A stretch of DNA of 64,000 nucleotides. Origin: Clostridiales bacterium UBA4698 (GTDB lineage Bacteria; Bacillota; Clostridia; TANB77; UBA1234). The notes beneath the pieces were generated by a model. The model made no database searches. It was not told where the DNA came from and saw only the letters and a program-made list of their open reading frames with translations. Both the position numbers and the translations under genes were made by a program. The DNA lies in assembly GCA_002404755.1 (NCBI GenBank), contig DHKI01000014.1, positions 1 through 64,000 on the forward strand, read 5' to 3'. Of the stretch, positions 36,862-46,794 are shown one piece after another (the first letter of the stretch is position 1; every line of letters begins with the position of its first letter).

Positions 36862-37701
36862 TTAATATATTAAATTTCCAACTCTAACACCTTCAGCTTC
36901 TGCCATGTGCCATTTTCCATTTTCGAATCTCCATATTACTGTAACTTCATCTAATATGTCGTTATCTTCAAAAGCACAAATTCTTTGTGTTGTTTGTATT
37001 CCAGATTTGTCGCTTAGCTTTACTATTTCTACGATTGTAAAACCAGTTGTTGTAACCTTTTTATTTTCACATATTATTTTCCCTGATTCATCTATTTTTT
37101 TAGAAGCTATGTAGTCGCTCTTTTTATCTGCTAAATCTAAATATAATTCTTTAGCTACCTTTCCACATCTTAAATGAGCCTTAACTCCATCAATTATTTC
37201 TCCGACAAATATTATGCCCCTATTCTCTCTTTGCCCCCATATATCTTTTAGTGTATCTTCTCTAACCTCCACTACTCTTATGTTTTTGGTTTTATCATCA
37301 TTTTCAAGAATTATAATAACATCCATTTTATCATCACCTGTTAGGTCGTTTAACAAAATTTTTGAATTCTGCCCACTAAAATTTTTAAGACTTGCTTTGG
37401 TAAAAGTTTGGTTTGCTGTGTCATATACAACCACATCTACTTTGTTCGACTTCATTTCATTTGCTTCATCTTTTTCACCAATCAAAATAATCATGTCGTT
37501 TTCGCCATCGCCTGTAACATCTCCTATTTTATAATTTATAACATACATTTGATTTTGATATTCAATTTCGTTAAATTCATCTCCAACATTTAATTCAAGT
37601 GGCTTAAATTCGCTTTTCTCTTTATCACCAAGCGACATGTTAATAAATATAGTTGCAACTACCAGTAATATAGTAATAAACCAAACAGTTTTCATTTTCA
37701 T
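36862..37701 (-). CDS. Membrane-anchored FG-GAP/VCBS-repeat-like protein
   Basis: 279 residues with an N-terminal signal anchor (about 4-25, VWFITILLVVATIFI). Two calcium-loop repeats are visible, GDVTGDGENDMIILIG near residue 58 and NDLTGDDKMDVIIILE near 112, the Asp-rich FG-GAP pattern of beta-propeller proteins. Only two clear repeats are seen, so a full propeller is not certain. Function unknown; extracellular. Convergent with the U32 gene. Confidence 0.65.
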   Translation of the reverse strand: MKMKTVWFITILLVVATIFINMSLGDKEKSEFKPLELNVGDEFNEIEYQNQMYVINYKIGDVTGDGENDMIILIGEKDEANEMKSNKVDVVVYDTANQTFTKASLKNFSGQNSKILLNDLTGDDKMDVIIILENDDKTKNIRVVEVREDTLKDIWGQRENRGIIFVGEIIDGVKAHLRCGKVAKELYLDLADKKSDYIASKKIDESGKIICENKKVTTTGFTIVEIVKLSDKSGIQTTQRICAFEDNDILDEVTVIWRFENGKWHMAEAEGVRVGNLIY

Positions 37702-37760
37702 AAAAAACTCCTCCTTTATACTATAAGTATTAGGAGGAGTTTTTAAATATACATATATTT

Positions 37761-38075
37761 TTAATATGGTAATGGATTCGAACTAAGCTTTATTATTAAG
37801 CCCATATTGTCATCCTTCGCTGCAATATTTTTTCTTATCGCACCACATTTCTTACACTTATATACGATTACATACCCTTTTTTAGGACTATTCTCTATTC
37901 CAATAGGCTCTAGCATTCCATGGCAATCTTCGGCTCTATCTCCTGGATTTATATCTACATGTTTTGCATATAAACAATATGGACAATGGTCCCTGCTTGT
38001 GTAATGTAATTTTGGAACTTCTTTTCCACAATTTTCACATATAAATTCTTCATCTATCTCTGTAAAATTAGACAT
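37761..38075 (-). CDS. RNHCP-domain zinc-binding protein
   Basis: 104-residue protein of the RNHCP family, here with RDHCPYCLYAKHVD and DCHGMLEPIG. Cysteine pairs CENC near residue 13 and CKKC near 75 would hold zinc. The family is uncharacterised. It starts 14 bases after the nucleoside kinase gene ends, so the two are co-transcribed. Confidence 0.85.
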   Translation of the reverse strand: MSNFTEIDEEFICENCGKEVPKLHYTSRDHCPYCLYAKHVDINPGDRAEDCHGMLEPIGIENSPKKGYVIVYKCKKCGAIRKNIAAKDDNMGLIIKLSSNPLPY

Positions 38076-38089
38076 GTTTTTCTCTCTTT

Positions 38090-39736
38090 CTATCTATAAA
38101 AACATCCTCCGCCAATAAACTCTCTTATTATCGAATTTATCGGGATTTGTTCCGTGCTCATTGGCAAAAAGTATCCTAAAAATTCATAAAGTCTCTTAGC
38201 CTCTGAATATTCTGGATGTGTGTTATCCACTGCTGCAAGAAGTGGCTCTACATAAGATTTTAAAACTGCTGTTTCATATACTAAAGAAGAATTGAACATT
38301 ACATCAGCATCTTCTTGATATGGGAATATATACTTTTCTTCGCCATTTCTAACTGATGGCCACATCTGTATTGTGGCAATTGCATTATGACCTCTATACT
38401 TACTGTCTCTAAGCATTCTTCTTATAAGTCTTGAATCTGATGTCGAAACTCTATTACAATCATCAACATTTAATGCCGTTAATGCACTAATATATATTTT
38501 AAATTTATTTTCTCTTGGTATAGATTTTGTAAGCTCTTCATTTAATCCATGAATTCCCTCTATAACAATTATTTCATTATCATTTAATTTAGCTGTATTA
38601 CCTAAATATTTTCTATGACCTGTACTAAAATCAAATGTTGGCAAACTTATTTCTTCACCATTTAAAAGTGCTGATAATTGCTCATTGAATAAATTAACAT
38701 CGATTGCCTCTAGACATTCAAAATCATAATTTCCATTTTCATCTTTTGGATTATGCTCTCTGTTTACAAAGTAGTTATCCATAGATAATGTAATTACTTT
38801 GTATCCATTGACTCTAAGTTGTATTCCTAATCTTTGAGCAAATGTTGTTTTTCCCGAAGATGATGGACCAGCTATCAAAACTATTTTCTTATTTTTATCA
38901 GCTGCAATCATATCAGCAATTTGTGCAATTTTCTTTTCGTGTAATGCTTCTGAAATTCTAATAAGCTCTCCAACATTTCCGCTCTTTATCCAATTATTAA
39001 GCTCCGAAACATTTTCAACTTCTAATACTTTATGTATCTTATCGTACTCTGCAAATGTATTGTATAGCTTTTTAGTTTCTTTTACCTGTATCACTTTTTT
39101 CGGATTATATCTTCTAGGATAAACCAACAATACTCCATTATCATATGATGTAAGTTCGAAATATTTTAGGCACTTAGTTGATATTGGCATTACTCCATAA
39201 AAATAATTATATGTCTCACCACAATAATATATTGATACATATGGCTTTGCTCTATTTTCCATAAGTCCAATTCTATCTAATCTATTATTCTTTTTATATA
39301 ATTCTTTTGCTTCATCAATAGTTAAAATCTTCTTTATAAATGGTAAGTCTTCTTTTATTATTTCGTTCATTCTATCAATTACTTTCGTAACCATTTCATC
39401 TGTAATCTCAGTACCATCAGCAGACTCGCAATATATTGAATGACCTAAGCAATAATTTACTATAATTCGATAATCAGGATATAACTCCTCAAAAGCCTTA
39501 AGCATAACAAATGTTAGTCCTCTAACATAAATTCTATTACCATCAGCAGTTGTATAATCAACAAGCTCCAAATCACAATCTTTTTCTATTTTAGTTTCTA
39601 ATGATTTTACTTCATTAAAAAGCTTGCATGCCATTATTTCATCTTCATCAACATTCAAATTTTTTCTTATAAAATCTATGACTTTAGTTCCCTCTGAAGT
39701 ATCATAATCCAATCCGTCAAATGTAACCTTAACCAT
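38090..39736 (-). CDS. Nucleoside (uridine-like) kinase with N-terminal TGS-like region
   Basis: 548-residue fusion: an N-terminal part like the TGS and second domain of threonyl-tRNA synthetase (about 1-190, with LGHSIYCES), then a uridine kinase/phosphoribulokinase domain with P-loop LIAGPSSSGKTTFAQRL and LPTFDFSTGHRK, IVIEGIHGLNEEL. The family is common in Firmicutes; substrate not settled. ATG 39736 lies seven bases after AGGAGG; an ATG two codons upstream is too close to that site. Confidence 0.85.
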   Translation of the reverse strand: MVKVTFDGLDYDTSEGTKVIDFIRKNLNVDEDEIMACKLFNEVKSLETKIEKDCDLELVDYTTADGNRIYVRGLTFVMLKAFEELYPDYRIIVNYCLGHSIYCESADGTEITDEMVTKVIDRMNEIIKEDLPFIKKILTIDEAKELYKKNNRLDRIGLMENRAKPYVSIYYCGETYNYFYGVMPISTKCLKYFELTSYDNGVLLVYPRRYNPKKVIQVKETKKLYNTFAEYDKIHKVLEVENVSELNNWIKSGNVGELIRISEALHEKKIAQIADMIAADKNKKIVLIAGPSSSGKTTFAQRLGIQLRVNGYKVITLSMDNYFVNREHNPKDENGNYDFECLEAIDVNLFNEQLSALLNGEEISLPTFDFSTGHRKYLGNTAKLNDNEIIVIEGIHGLNEELTKSIPRENKFKIYISALTALNVDDCNRVSTSDSRLIRRMLRDSKYRGHNAIATIQMWPSVRNGEEKYIFPYQEDADVMFNSSLVYETAVLKSYVEPLLAAVDNTHPEYSEAKRLYEFLGYFLPMSTEQIPINSIIREFIGGGCFYR

Positions 39737-39885
39737 ACTCATTCCTCCTTTGTATACAAAAACCTGCACACAATTATATTTTATATAATTATATGCAGGT
39801 AGTCAACTAAATAACCTTGCGTTACAAATAAAAAAATACCTATTACATATTTCTAAAACAGCTTTTTTTCACTTCTACATTAAAG

Positions 39886-40164
39886 TTAATTTTTCAATAC
39901 GAGTTTTTTCCCGTTTTTAGTATATTTTATTGTAGTACAATTATTCAGACGTCCTCTATCTATCACACTATTTTCAATAGCATTTTGAGCAATCTTTATC
40001 AAAGCTCCATGTGTGACTATCAAAATCCTTTTTCCACTGTATTTTTTCATAATTTCTTTCAAAAAATTTACGATTCTTATTTCTGCCTCCTTATCAGTTT
40101 CATTTCCATCTTGTTTTTTGTTACCCCAACCTCTTTCTAACAATCTTTTAATTTGTTCTAACAT
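39886..40164 (-). pseudogene. C-terminal half of a second histidine phosphatase
   Basis: 92-residue frame that has the second-half motif of the phosphoglycerate mutase-like fold (ILIVTHGALIKIAQN) but lacks the N-terminal RHGE catalytic part. It overlaps the end of the intact phosphatase gene by 17 bases and has no clear ribosome site. Most likely the remnant of a tandem duplicate after deletion. Confidence 0.6.
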
Positions 40165-40687
40165 AGTTATTGTTAGACAGATATGCCTTTAAATTGCTAA
40201 TAGCCGCACTATGTGTAATAACAGCAATTCTTTTATATCTCGTTTCTTTACATACCTCAATCAGAAAATTTATCATTCTTTCATTTAAAGCATTTATACT
40301 TTCACCACCATCAATAGCCAAACTATGGTTAGCAAAACATTTACGCACATTTTCCTGATTAATAAATTCATCTTTTTTCAAGCCTTGATACTTTCCCATA
40401 TTTAATCCCCTAATCTTTTCACTATAAAATACAGGTAAGTGAAGAAATTTGTTAGCCAAATTAGCTGTATCAGCAGCTCTTTCTAAATCAGAAGAAAAAA
40501 TCGCTTCAATTCGGTTTTCTTGCAAACTATTAGATATCTCTTCAATCTGCTCATAACCATGCTTAGTAAAATATATGTTAGCATTTTTTAATTGCCCAGT
40601 AATTCTATCCTCAACATTCCAATTAGTTTCACCATGTCTGTACAAAAATATCATTTTTGATTTGTTATCCATTTCATTTTCAGACAT
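40148..40687 (-). CDS. Histidine phosphatase family protein
   Basis: Phosphoglycerate-mutase-like phosphatase, 179 residues. Catalytic motif IFLYRHGETNWN near residue 15, IFSSDLERAADTA near 60, and VITHSAAISNL near 160 with the second His. Substrate unknown (small phosphoesters or nucleotides are typical). GGAGGTTAT precedes the ATG. It lies in an AT-rich patch with several broken genes. Confidence 0.82.
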   Translation of the reverse strand: MSENEMDNKSKMIFLYRHGETNWNVEDRITGQLKNANIYFTKHGYEQIEEISNSLQENRIEAIFSSDLERAADTANLANKFLHLPVFYSEKIRGLNMGKYQGLKKDEFINQENVRKCFANHSLAIDGGESINALNERMINFLIEVCKETRYKRIAVITHSAAISNLKAYLSNNNYVRTN

Positions 40688-40702
40688 ATAACCTCCATTT
40701 TA

Positions 40703-41224
40703 TTATTTTTCGCTATTATACCATTCTTTTGCTCTTGCTAGTAAATCAGTAACGTATCCGCTTTTAATTGCTTTATACTCTTTTCTATCCGTAATTCCTT
40801 TAGTTATAATCTCATTTTTAAAATCGGAATATTTTTGTGCCTCATCTTTGTTTTGTATCAAGTATTCTTTAAGAATAATAAAATCTAAATATCTTTCTGT
40901 ATCAGAAATAACTAAATGAATATGGATGTCACCCGAACCAGTTTCAGACGCTGTTGAAGAAAAAAACTGATATACTTCATCTCTGCTTTTTTTGCTAGCT
41001 ACAAAACCTTTTTCTTCTAAAATTTTGATAATTTTTTCAAACTCTTCTGAATTCTTCGCACCCACTAGTATGTCTATTATATTTTTTCCATACATATTTG
41101 GAATAGCTGTGGAACCAACTTGCGTTATCGGTATGGATGCACCTAATTCTTCCCTCAAATTTTTTTCTATCGCATTATACAACTTTTTATTTTCTAAGTA
41201 ATTCTGTTTTACAAGTGTTACCAT
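40703..41224 (-). CDS. GrpB-family nucleotidyltransferase-fold protein
   Basis: 173 residues of the GrpB/UPF0157 family, with QVGSTAIPNMYGKNIIDILV as the family signature (split around GSTAIP and IIDILV) and a C-terminal helical end YVTDLLARAKEWY. The fold resembles nucleotidyltransferases; the role is not established. It lies 15 bases before the histidine phosphatase gene and probably shares its transcript. Confidence 0.8.
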   Translation of the reverse strand: MVTLVKQNYLENKKLYNAIEKNLREELGASIPITQVGSTAIPNMYGKNIIDILVGAKNSEEFEKIIKILEEKGFVASKKSRDEVYQFFSSTASETGSGDIHIHLVISDTERYLDFIILKEYLIQNKDEAQKYSDFKNEIITKGITDRKEYKAIKSGYVTDLLARAKEWYNSEK

Positions 41225-41266
41225 AATATTAACTTTCTCCCATACTAAGTTTATTATATAAATCTT

Positions 41267-41734
41267 TTACACTTTTTCAAGTTGTCCAAATGAATTAAAT
41301 GGTAATTCTTCATTTGCAAAATATTTATACCACAAAGGGCGATAATTCTCCCATCTTTTTGGTCTATACTTGACATCTTTAAATATTTTTTCTAACTGTA
41401 TTCTACTTTCTAAATAATATGACAATCTTTTTGCTTCTGCCTCCATAACATTTGCTTGTCCAATTGTTTGTGTTTGATACACATTAACAATCGGAAAATG
41501 ATTAAAACTCTCTTTTAAAAATTTAAATCCATTAACCATATCTTCTATAGTATCCAAACCAGAAATATATGATATTGTAGTTTTTATATTATGTTTTTTG
41601 GCTAATTCAAGAGTATTTCTAGCATCATTAACTGTTATCAACGATTTAGTTTTTGACAAAAGCAACTCACGTTTTGAAAAATTATCAAGAGCATATATGA
41701 GTGAAAATTTTCCTAGTCGTAGAAGCATATCCAT
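41267..41734 (-). pseudogene. C-terminal fragment of a radical-SAM (biotin synthase-like) protein
   Basis: The frame from about 41734 down encodes ITVNDARNTLELAKKHN, TISYISGLDTIEDMV and IVNVYQTQTIGQANV, the C-terminal half of a radical-SAM barrel, but the CxxxCxxC cluster motif is missing. It overlaps the end of the PHP gene in another frame. A deletion joining two unrelated genes is the simplest reading. Confidence 0.6.
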
Positions 41735-42152
41735 GCTGTATCATATATCTGACTATGTCACGTTTACTAATTATATCAGAAGTCATTACATCTTCTACGC
41801 CTTTTATGGATATATCCACACCTTCTTCTTTCAAAATTCTAATCGTCTGCTCTGCACCACTTTTATTAAGCTCCCTATACCTACGTAAAAAGCTGTCAAC
41901 CGCAATAAGATTCTTCACTCCATATCCCAATAAATGCATTCCAGAAACATTAGTTGCAACTTCCACACCTGCTATAACCTTCATGCCATACCGCAAACTC
42001 AAATCTTCTACTTCGCTAAGATTTTCTATAGTGTCATGATCAGTAATTGCAATCTCATCAAGTTTTAGCCTTGATGCCATTGATAAAATCTCTTCCAGAG
42101 TAAAATCGCCATCTGAATATGTGGTATGCACATGCAAATCAACTTTCATCAT
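41685..42152 (-). CDS. PHP-domain phosphoesterase, probably C-terminally truncated
   Basis: Metal-dependent phosphoesterase-like protein. VDLHVHTTYSDGDFT and IAITDHDTIENLSEV hold the first metal-binding motifs, and the chain continues through AGVEVATNVSGMHLLGYG to about residue 150. PHP proteins of this group are near 280 residues; here the frame ends after TTRKIFTHICS where radical-SAM sequence begins. The C-terminal metal ligands are therefore absent and activity is doubtful. GGAGGTTACTT precedes the ATG. Confidence 0.65.
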   Translation of the reverse strand: MMKVDLHVHTTYSDGDFTLEEILSMASRLKLDEIAITDHDTIENLSEVEDLSLRYGMKVIAGVEVATNVSGMHLLGYGVKNLIAVDSFLRRYRELNKSGAEQTIRILKEEGVDISIKGVEDVMTSDIISKRDIVRYMIQHGYASTTRKIFTHICS

Positions 42153-42245
42153 AAGTAACCTCCATAAATTATTATCAGAGTGTATTCTTCACTTGTAGAC
42201 ACTTAACGTATTTTATATCAATCTTTAATATCTTTCAATTTTGTT

Positions 42246-43391
42246 TTATGTAACCTTTCGCTTTTTTAAAAATTTAACTAAATCTTTTTTGTCCGCTATA
42301 TAAAAATTCATATCATCATACCAACTGCTGTCAGGAGCGTGAGAATCTGACCCTATTACTCTTATCATATTAAGTTCGTGCAATTTATTATAAAATTGTT
42401 GTAAATCTTTATAATTTGTCTGCCTGCTTAATTCCATTCCAGAAATATTATTACTCAGTCTCATAATCGAATCTATATTTGCCAACTTTTCTTCGCTTGG
42501 GTGTGCAAATATGGTAATATATTTTTTATTCAACTGTTCTAATTTTAATTGATTATAGTTATTCACTGACAAACTACCACAACTTTTATATTGTTGAAAA
42601 TAATCGTCATCCACACCTTTAACAGCTAACATTGAATGCAAAAATCTAGTACTATTATTACACGCATTAGGGTTATTTTTATACCTTTCTTCTAAAATTT
42701 TATATCTATTCGCTTTCATTTGTTTTCTTTCATCGCATTCATCTTGTACATTGTCACTCAAAAGTCTATAAAATATGTCCCATGTTGTTACATTACTTTC
42801 ACTTAATGAATGCATTAAATATTCCATAAGTGTTGAATATTCTGGTATAGGTCTTTTAAATTTTTTTAAATAATTCACATAATCTTCCTTCGAACATTTT
42901 ATGTTATATTTTTTTATAAAAAACTGCAATGTTGCATTTTCAGATATTCTATTAAACTGTATATCAATTCTTCGCCACAAAGCTTCTTCATTGTGTTTTA
43001 CATTTTCTATTAAATCATTGTCTTTTGGATTTATCATTAGTTGCAATATATGACATTGACTTCCATATTCTTTGTTTTCCACTGTAAACTCTATACCTGG
43101 AACAATTATCTGAATTACCTTTTCATTATCTTTCATATATCTATATAAATCATTATATATCCCTATCGCATCATGATCAGTTATCGATATAATATCCAAC
43201 CCAAGACTTTGAGCACGAAAAATTATTTAATCTAAATTTTGTTTTCCATCAGCAGAATAATCAGAGTGTATATGAAAATCGGTATAAATTTTTTCCTTAT
43301 TCAAAATAAGTGCCTCTATTCTCTTTATTGTTTCATTTAAATACGTATTCCAAAACGAATAGTCATTTTCCACAAGATTCCCTTCTTTCAT
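42246..43391 (-). pseudogene. PHP-domain protein interrupted by an in-frame stop
   Basis: Reading from 43391 gives YTDFHIHSDYSADGKQNLD, then TAA at 43227-43229, then IIFRAQSLGLDIISITDHDAIG in the same frame and on to 42246. The two halves rebuild one PHP domain of about 380 codons, and the stop is one base from Gln or Glu. The downstream open part starts at 43199. GSDSHAP near the end holds the last metal motif. A nonsense mutation in a decaying gene is likely; CGG is not involved. Confidence 0.75.
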
Positions 43392-43463
43392 CGTAAAAAT
43401 ACAGACTTCTCATATAAATTCAAATTAAACATTAAATATTGTTTTACTTCTCAAGCAATGCAA

Positions 43464-44789
43464 TTATTCTTCAACTAAAAATCTTTTCACAAATTCTTTT
43501 GCAAATTTAGTTACAACGTAAAACTTATAAGCCGAATATTGGTCAACAATTTTTCCTGTTGTGTTTGGTTCAAACATGTTATCTGTATAAAATCTTATAT
43601 AAACCTTATCTTCAAAAAACATTTCGAAATCTATACCATATTTTTCTCTAAAATCTGCTAAAAATTCTATAAAAGACGGAGTTACAATCTCTTGAATATT
43701 TGTGCTTTCTCTAGCATAAATTTTAAAGTATTTGTTAAAATTTTGATTATCTACTTCTACTGTTTCCGCTTTATCAAGCAATTTAAACTTATTTAATCTA
43801 ATCTCAAATCTTTCATACTTTTTATTCATATCGAGTACCATGAAATTTCCTGCAAAAAGTATTTTTTCATATCTTCCGCCTTTTCTTCTAGTATAAAGTA
43901 CATAAGAAACAACGTCCGCCATTTTAATATTAATTCCATCAATATTCCCACTAAAATAATCTTCCGCACCTAATATATATTCTTCGTGCATAGTATATGT
44001 TCTCTTAACATCTGTAAAACTATATATATAATTATTTTTAATTTGAGCTAAATCTGTTTCCTCATTGCTATATTCGAGATTACCACTTATAATTTTCACA
44101 AATTTACTTATTACTTCTTTCATATACAAATTCTTATATGCTCTCTTAGCTTTTTTTATAAAATGTGGCATTATTACTAACACAATGATTAAAGCCAAAA
44201 ATTCGATAAAAAGGGTTATCATTCCAAACATAAGTATATTATTTACTTGCATCAAAACCAAAGAGTATAAGAAGACTAAAGGTAGTATTATGCTTAAAAT
44301 AGATACCCATTTATATGTTTGGATTTTTTTTAGTTTTCTTTTTAATTCGAAAGAAGTATCATTGCATAAATTTTCACATAGTTCTTGCAAGTTAGTTGTT
44401 TCGTCTTTCATTACACTTTTCCAATGTTTTTCTTGTTTAACTAACTTTATTTTTTTATACACACAATATACAAAAACAACTAGTGCTACTAATAAGAAAA
44501 TTGCATAGGTACTCAAGTAGTAATTATATTTTAAGAAGATTTCCTCTTCGCAATATTTCTTTATTCTTAAGAAAAAATTAGTTGAACTAATCACACCCAT
44601 TAAAACGCCCAAAAATATAGCAATAACAAGAATTAATCCGATTGCTTTTTTATTTATTTTAACATTATTCTCTTCTTCTCTTCTTTTTTTCGCATCCTCA
44701 ACTAATTTTTCTATCTCTTTCTTTTTTTCTTCATCACTAATATCTTTTGCTTCAATCTCTCTTATTTTACTAATTATATAGTAGCTCAT
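43464..44789 (-). CDS. DUF3137-type membrane protein
   Basis: 441 residues with a charged N-terminal helix (about 1-45), two pairs of membrane segments (about 50-105 and 160-215) and a C-terminal soluble domain with the DUF3137 pattern, ending near ARESTNIQEIVTPSFIEFL and YIRFYTDNMFEP. ATG 44789 follows GGGGGAATT; the longer upstream frame lacks a ribosome site. Function unknown. Confidence 0.72.
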   Translation of the reverse strand: MSYYIISKIREIEAKDISDEEKKKEIEKLVEDAKKRREEENNVKINKKAIGLILVIAIFLGVLMGVISSTNFFLRIKKYCEEEIFLKYNYYLSTYAIFLLVALVVFVYCVYKKIKLVKQEKHWKSVMKDETTNLQELCENLCNDTSFELKRKLKKIQTYKWVSILSIILPLVFLYSLVLMQVNNILMFGMITLFIEFLALIIVLVIMPHFIKKAKRAYKNLYMKEVISKFVKIISGNLEYSNEETDLAQIKNNYIYSFTDVKRTYTMHEEYILGAEDYFSGNIDGINIKMADVVSYVLYTRRKGGRYEKILFAGNFMVLDMNKKYERFEIRLNKFKLLDKAETVEVDNQNFNKYFKIYARESTNIQEIVTPSFIEFLADFREKYGIDFEMFFEDKVYIRFYTDNMFEPNTTGKIVDQYSAYKFYVVTKFAKEFVKRFLVEE

Positions 44790-44884
44790 TTTTAATTCCC
44801 CCATTTTTAAATTTGTAAAAGTGCAAATCTTATATAAGTTTAAATAAAACATTAAATACTACCTACTATAGCATTTTTCTTTTG

Positions 44885-46267
44885 TTATTTTTCTATCTCG
44901 CCTTTTAAGTACCATACATGTTGTGAAACTATACGTACATCAATATTTTTTCCTATCAAGTCTTTGCTTCCAGAAAAATTAACCACTTTGTAGCTCTTTG
45001 TTCTTCCTGTTAGGACTTCGCTATTTGTTTTGCTAACGCCCTCTACTAAGACATTTTGAATTGTTCCTATATATTTCATGTTCTCTTCTTCGGTTATTCT
45101 ATCCGCTAATGTTTTTAATCTTCCAAATCTTTCTGATTTGATTTCATCTGGAACATGATTTGGCATTGTTTCTGCCTTTGTTCCTTTTCTTACAGAATAA
45201 ATGAACATGAAAACTTGCTCAAATCTAACTTTTTCTACAACATCTAGTGTGTCTAAAAAGTCTTCTTCTGTCTCACCAGGAAAGCCTACAATAATATCTG
45301 TTGTAAATGTTACTTCTGGAATTTTCGCTCTTATTTTATCTACTAATTCTAGGAATTGCTCTTTGGTATATCTTCTATTCATAAGTTTTAAAACGTTAGT
45401 ACTGCCTGATTGAAGTGGCAAATGTATTACTTTACAAACACTTTTACAATCTCTAATTGCATCGATTACATCATCTTTAAAATCCTTTGGATGTGGAGAC
45501 ATAAACCTAACAATATCTATTCCATCTATTTTGTCTATATCTCTTAATAGATTTGCAAAAGTATATCCATCTCCTCCGTTGTATGAATTTACATTTTGAC
45601 CAAGAAGCATAATCTCTTTGTAACCTTCTTTTGAAAGTTCTTCTATTTCTCTTAATATATCTTTAGGGTTTCTGCTTCTTTCACGCCCTCTTGTATATGG
45701 AACTATGCAATATGAGCAGAAATTATTACAGCCATTCATTATAGTTACAAGTGCAATTTTTCCATCCATTCTCTTTATCGGAACACCCTCGATTACTTCG
45801 CCATCTATATCCCACACATCTATTATTTTTTTCTTTTCTGTTATTTCTTTATATAGCATCTCTGGGAACTTGTAAAAGTTATGTGTACCAAAAATTATAT
45901 CTACTTGTGGATAACTCTTTTTAATCTTTTCTATAATGTGCTTTTCTTGGCTCATACAACCTCCAAAGCAAATTATCATATTATTTTTTTCTTTAAGCCT
46001 CTTTAGCTCTCCAAGCTTTCCAAATACTTTTTCTTCAGCGTTTTCTCTTATACAACATGTGTTAAACACCATAACGTTTGCATCTTCTACACTATCTGTT
46101 GCCGTATACCCCATGTCTTCTAACATTCCAGCTATTTTTTCAGAATCATTTTCATTTAATTTGCATCCCATTGTGTTTATGTTGTATTTCAAACCTGTAT
46201 TTAGCTCTTTAACTTTTTTTATGAATTCATTTTGCTCATCCATATTTTTTTCGACTATATTTACCAT
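44885..46267 (-). CDS. miaB: tRNA-2-methylthio-N6-dimethylallyladenosine synthase
   Basis: Radical-SAM methylthiotransferase that modifies A37 of tRNAs reading UNN codons. The N-terminal domain holds the auxiliary cluster cysteines in INTMGCKLNENDSE, FNTCCIRENAE and CFGGCMSQE; the radical-SAM motif is NNFCSYCIVPYTRGRERSR; a TRAM domain closes the 460-residue chain. Length is normal. It is followed 60 bases on by the DUF3137 gene and preceded by a zinc-ribbon gene. Confidence 0.96.
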   Translation of the reverse strand: MVNIVEKNMDEQNEFIKKVKELNTGLKYNINTMGCKLNENDSEKIAGMLEDMGYTATDSVEDANVMVFNTCCIRENAEEKVFGKLGELKRLKEKNNMIICFGGCMSQEKHIIEKIKKSYPQVDIIFGTHNFYKFPEMLYKEITEKKKIIDVWDIDGEVIEGVPIKRMDGKIALVTIMNGCNNFCSYCIVPYTRGRERSRNPKDILREIEELSKEGYKEIMLLGQNVNSYNGGDGYTFANLLRDIDKIDGIDIVRFMSPHPKDFKDDVIDAIRDCKSVCKVIHLPLQSGSTNVLKLMNRRYTKEQFLELVDKIRAKIPEVTFTTDIIVGFPGETEEDFLDTLDVVEKVRFEQVFMFIYSVRKGTKAETMPNHVPDEIKSERFGRLKTLADRITEEENMKYIGTIQNVLVEGVSKTNSEVLTGRTKSYKVVNFSGSKDLIGKNIDVRIVSQHVWYLKGEIEK

Positions 46268-46332
46268 ATTTCACCTCTTGTTTCATTAAAAAATGAGGCA
46301 CATCTATAACATGCCTCACATATAAACTATTT

Positions 46333-46764
46333 TTATTCTTCTTCGTCTTCATCATCATGATGATGTCCGCAAGAATCGTGATGGCAATCATCACATCCAC
46401 AACCGCAATCATCATCAAACATCATTTCAAGTTCGATTGTGTTATGGCAATTTGGACATTCAAAATCTTCACCATCTTCTGGAATTTTAAAAGGAATTGT
46501 TTCTCCACAGTATGGGCATTCTGCTTCAAATTCTTCGTTCATAGCAGAAACTAATTCTTCTTCCATATCTTCAAGCATTCCATAAATTTCAGCAGTTTTT
46601 TCTTCTAAAGCTACTTGTCTTTGCTCAATGCTATTTATTCTATCATCAAATTCTTCAACAATCTCTAAAACAATTGACATTACTTTTGTAGCCTCATCTT
46701 CATTTGATATTGAATTTTTAATGTCCTTTAGTTTTGAGTTTAAATCTTTTTTTATATCAGCCAT
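46333..46764 (-). CDS. Zinc-ribbon protein with coiled-coil N-terminus and metal-rich tail
   Basis: 143-residue protein of the CD1247 N-terminal-domain group. An acidic helical part (about 1-75) precedes the four-cysteine zinc ribbon CPYCGETIPF and CPNCHNTIEL and an extreme tail of Asp, Cys, His and Glu (DDDCGCGCDD, CGHHHDDEDEEE). The tail could chelate further metal. ATG 46764 is preferred, eight bases after GAGG. Between efp and miaB, same direction. Confidence 0.72.
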   Translation of the reverse strand: MADIKKDLNSKLKDIKNSISNEDEATKVMSIVLEIVEEFDDRINSIEQRQVALEEKTAEIYGMLEDMEEELVSAMNEEFEAECPYCGETIPFKIPEDGEDFECPNCHNTIELEMMFDDDCGCGCDDCHHDSCGHHHDDEDEEE

Positions 46765-46794
46765 ATTTAACCTCATTTCTATTATATTAAAATA

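Noticed and set aside
41267..42152. Radical-SAM/PHP overlap as a fifth CGG shift site
   Set aside because: There is no CGG at the junction and the two halves belong to unrelated families; a deletion explains it better.
46236..46418. A 60-codon leftward frame
   Set aside because: Overlaps the miaB start and the zinc-ribbon gene tail; its Met/Ile-rich composition mirrors the His/Asp codons of the real gene.
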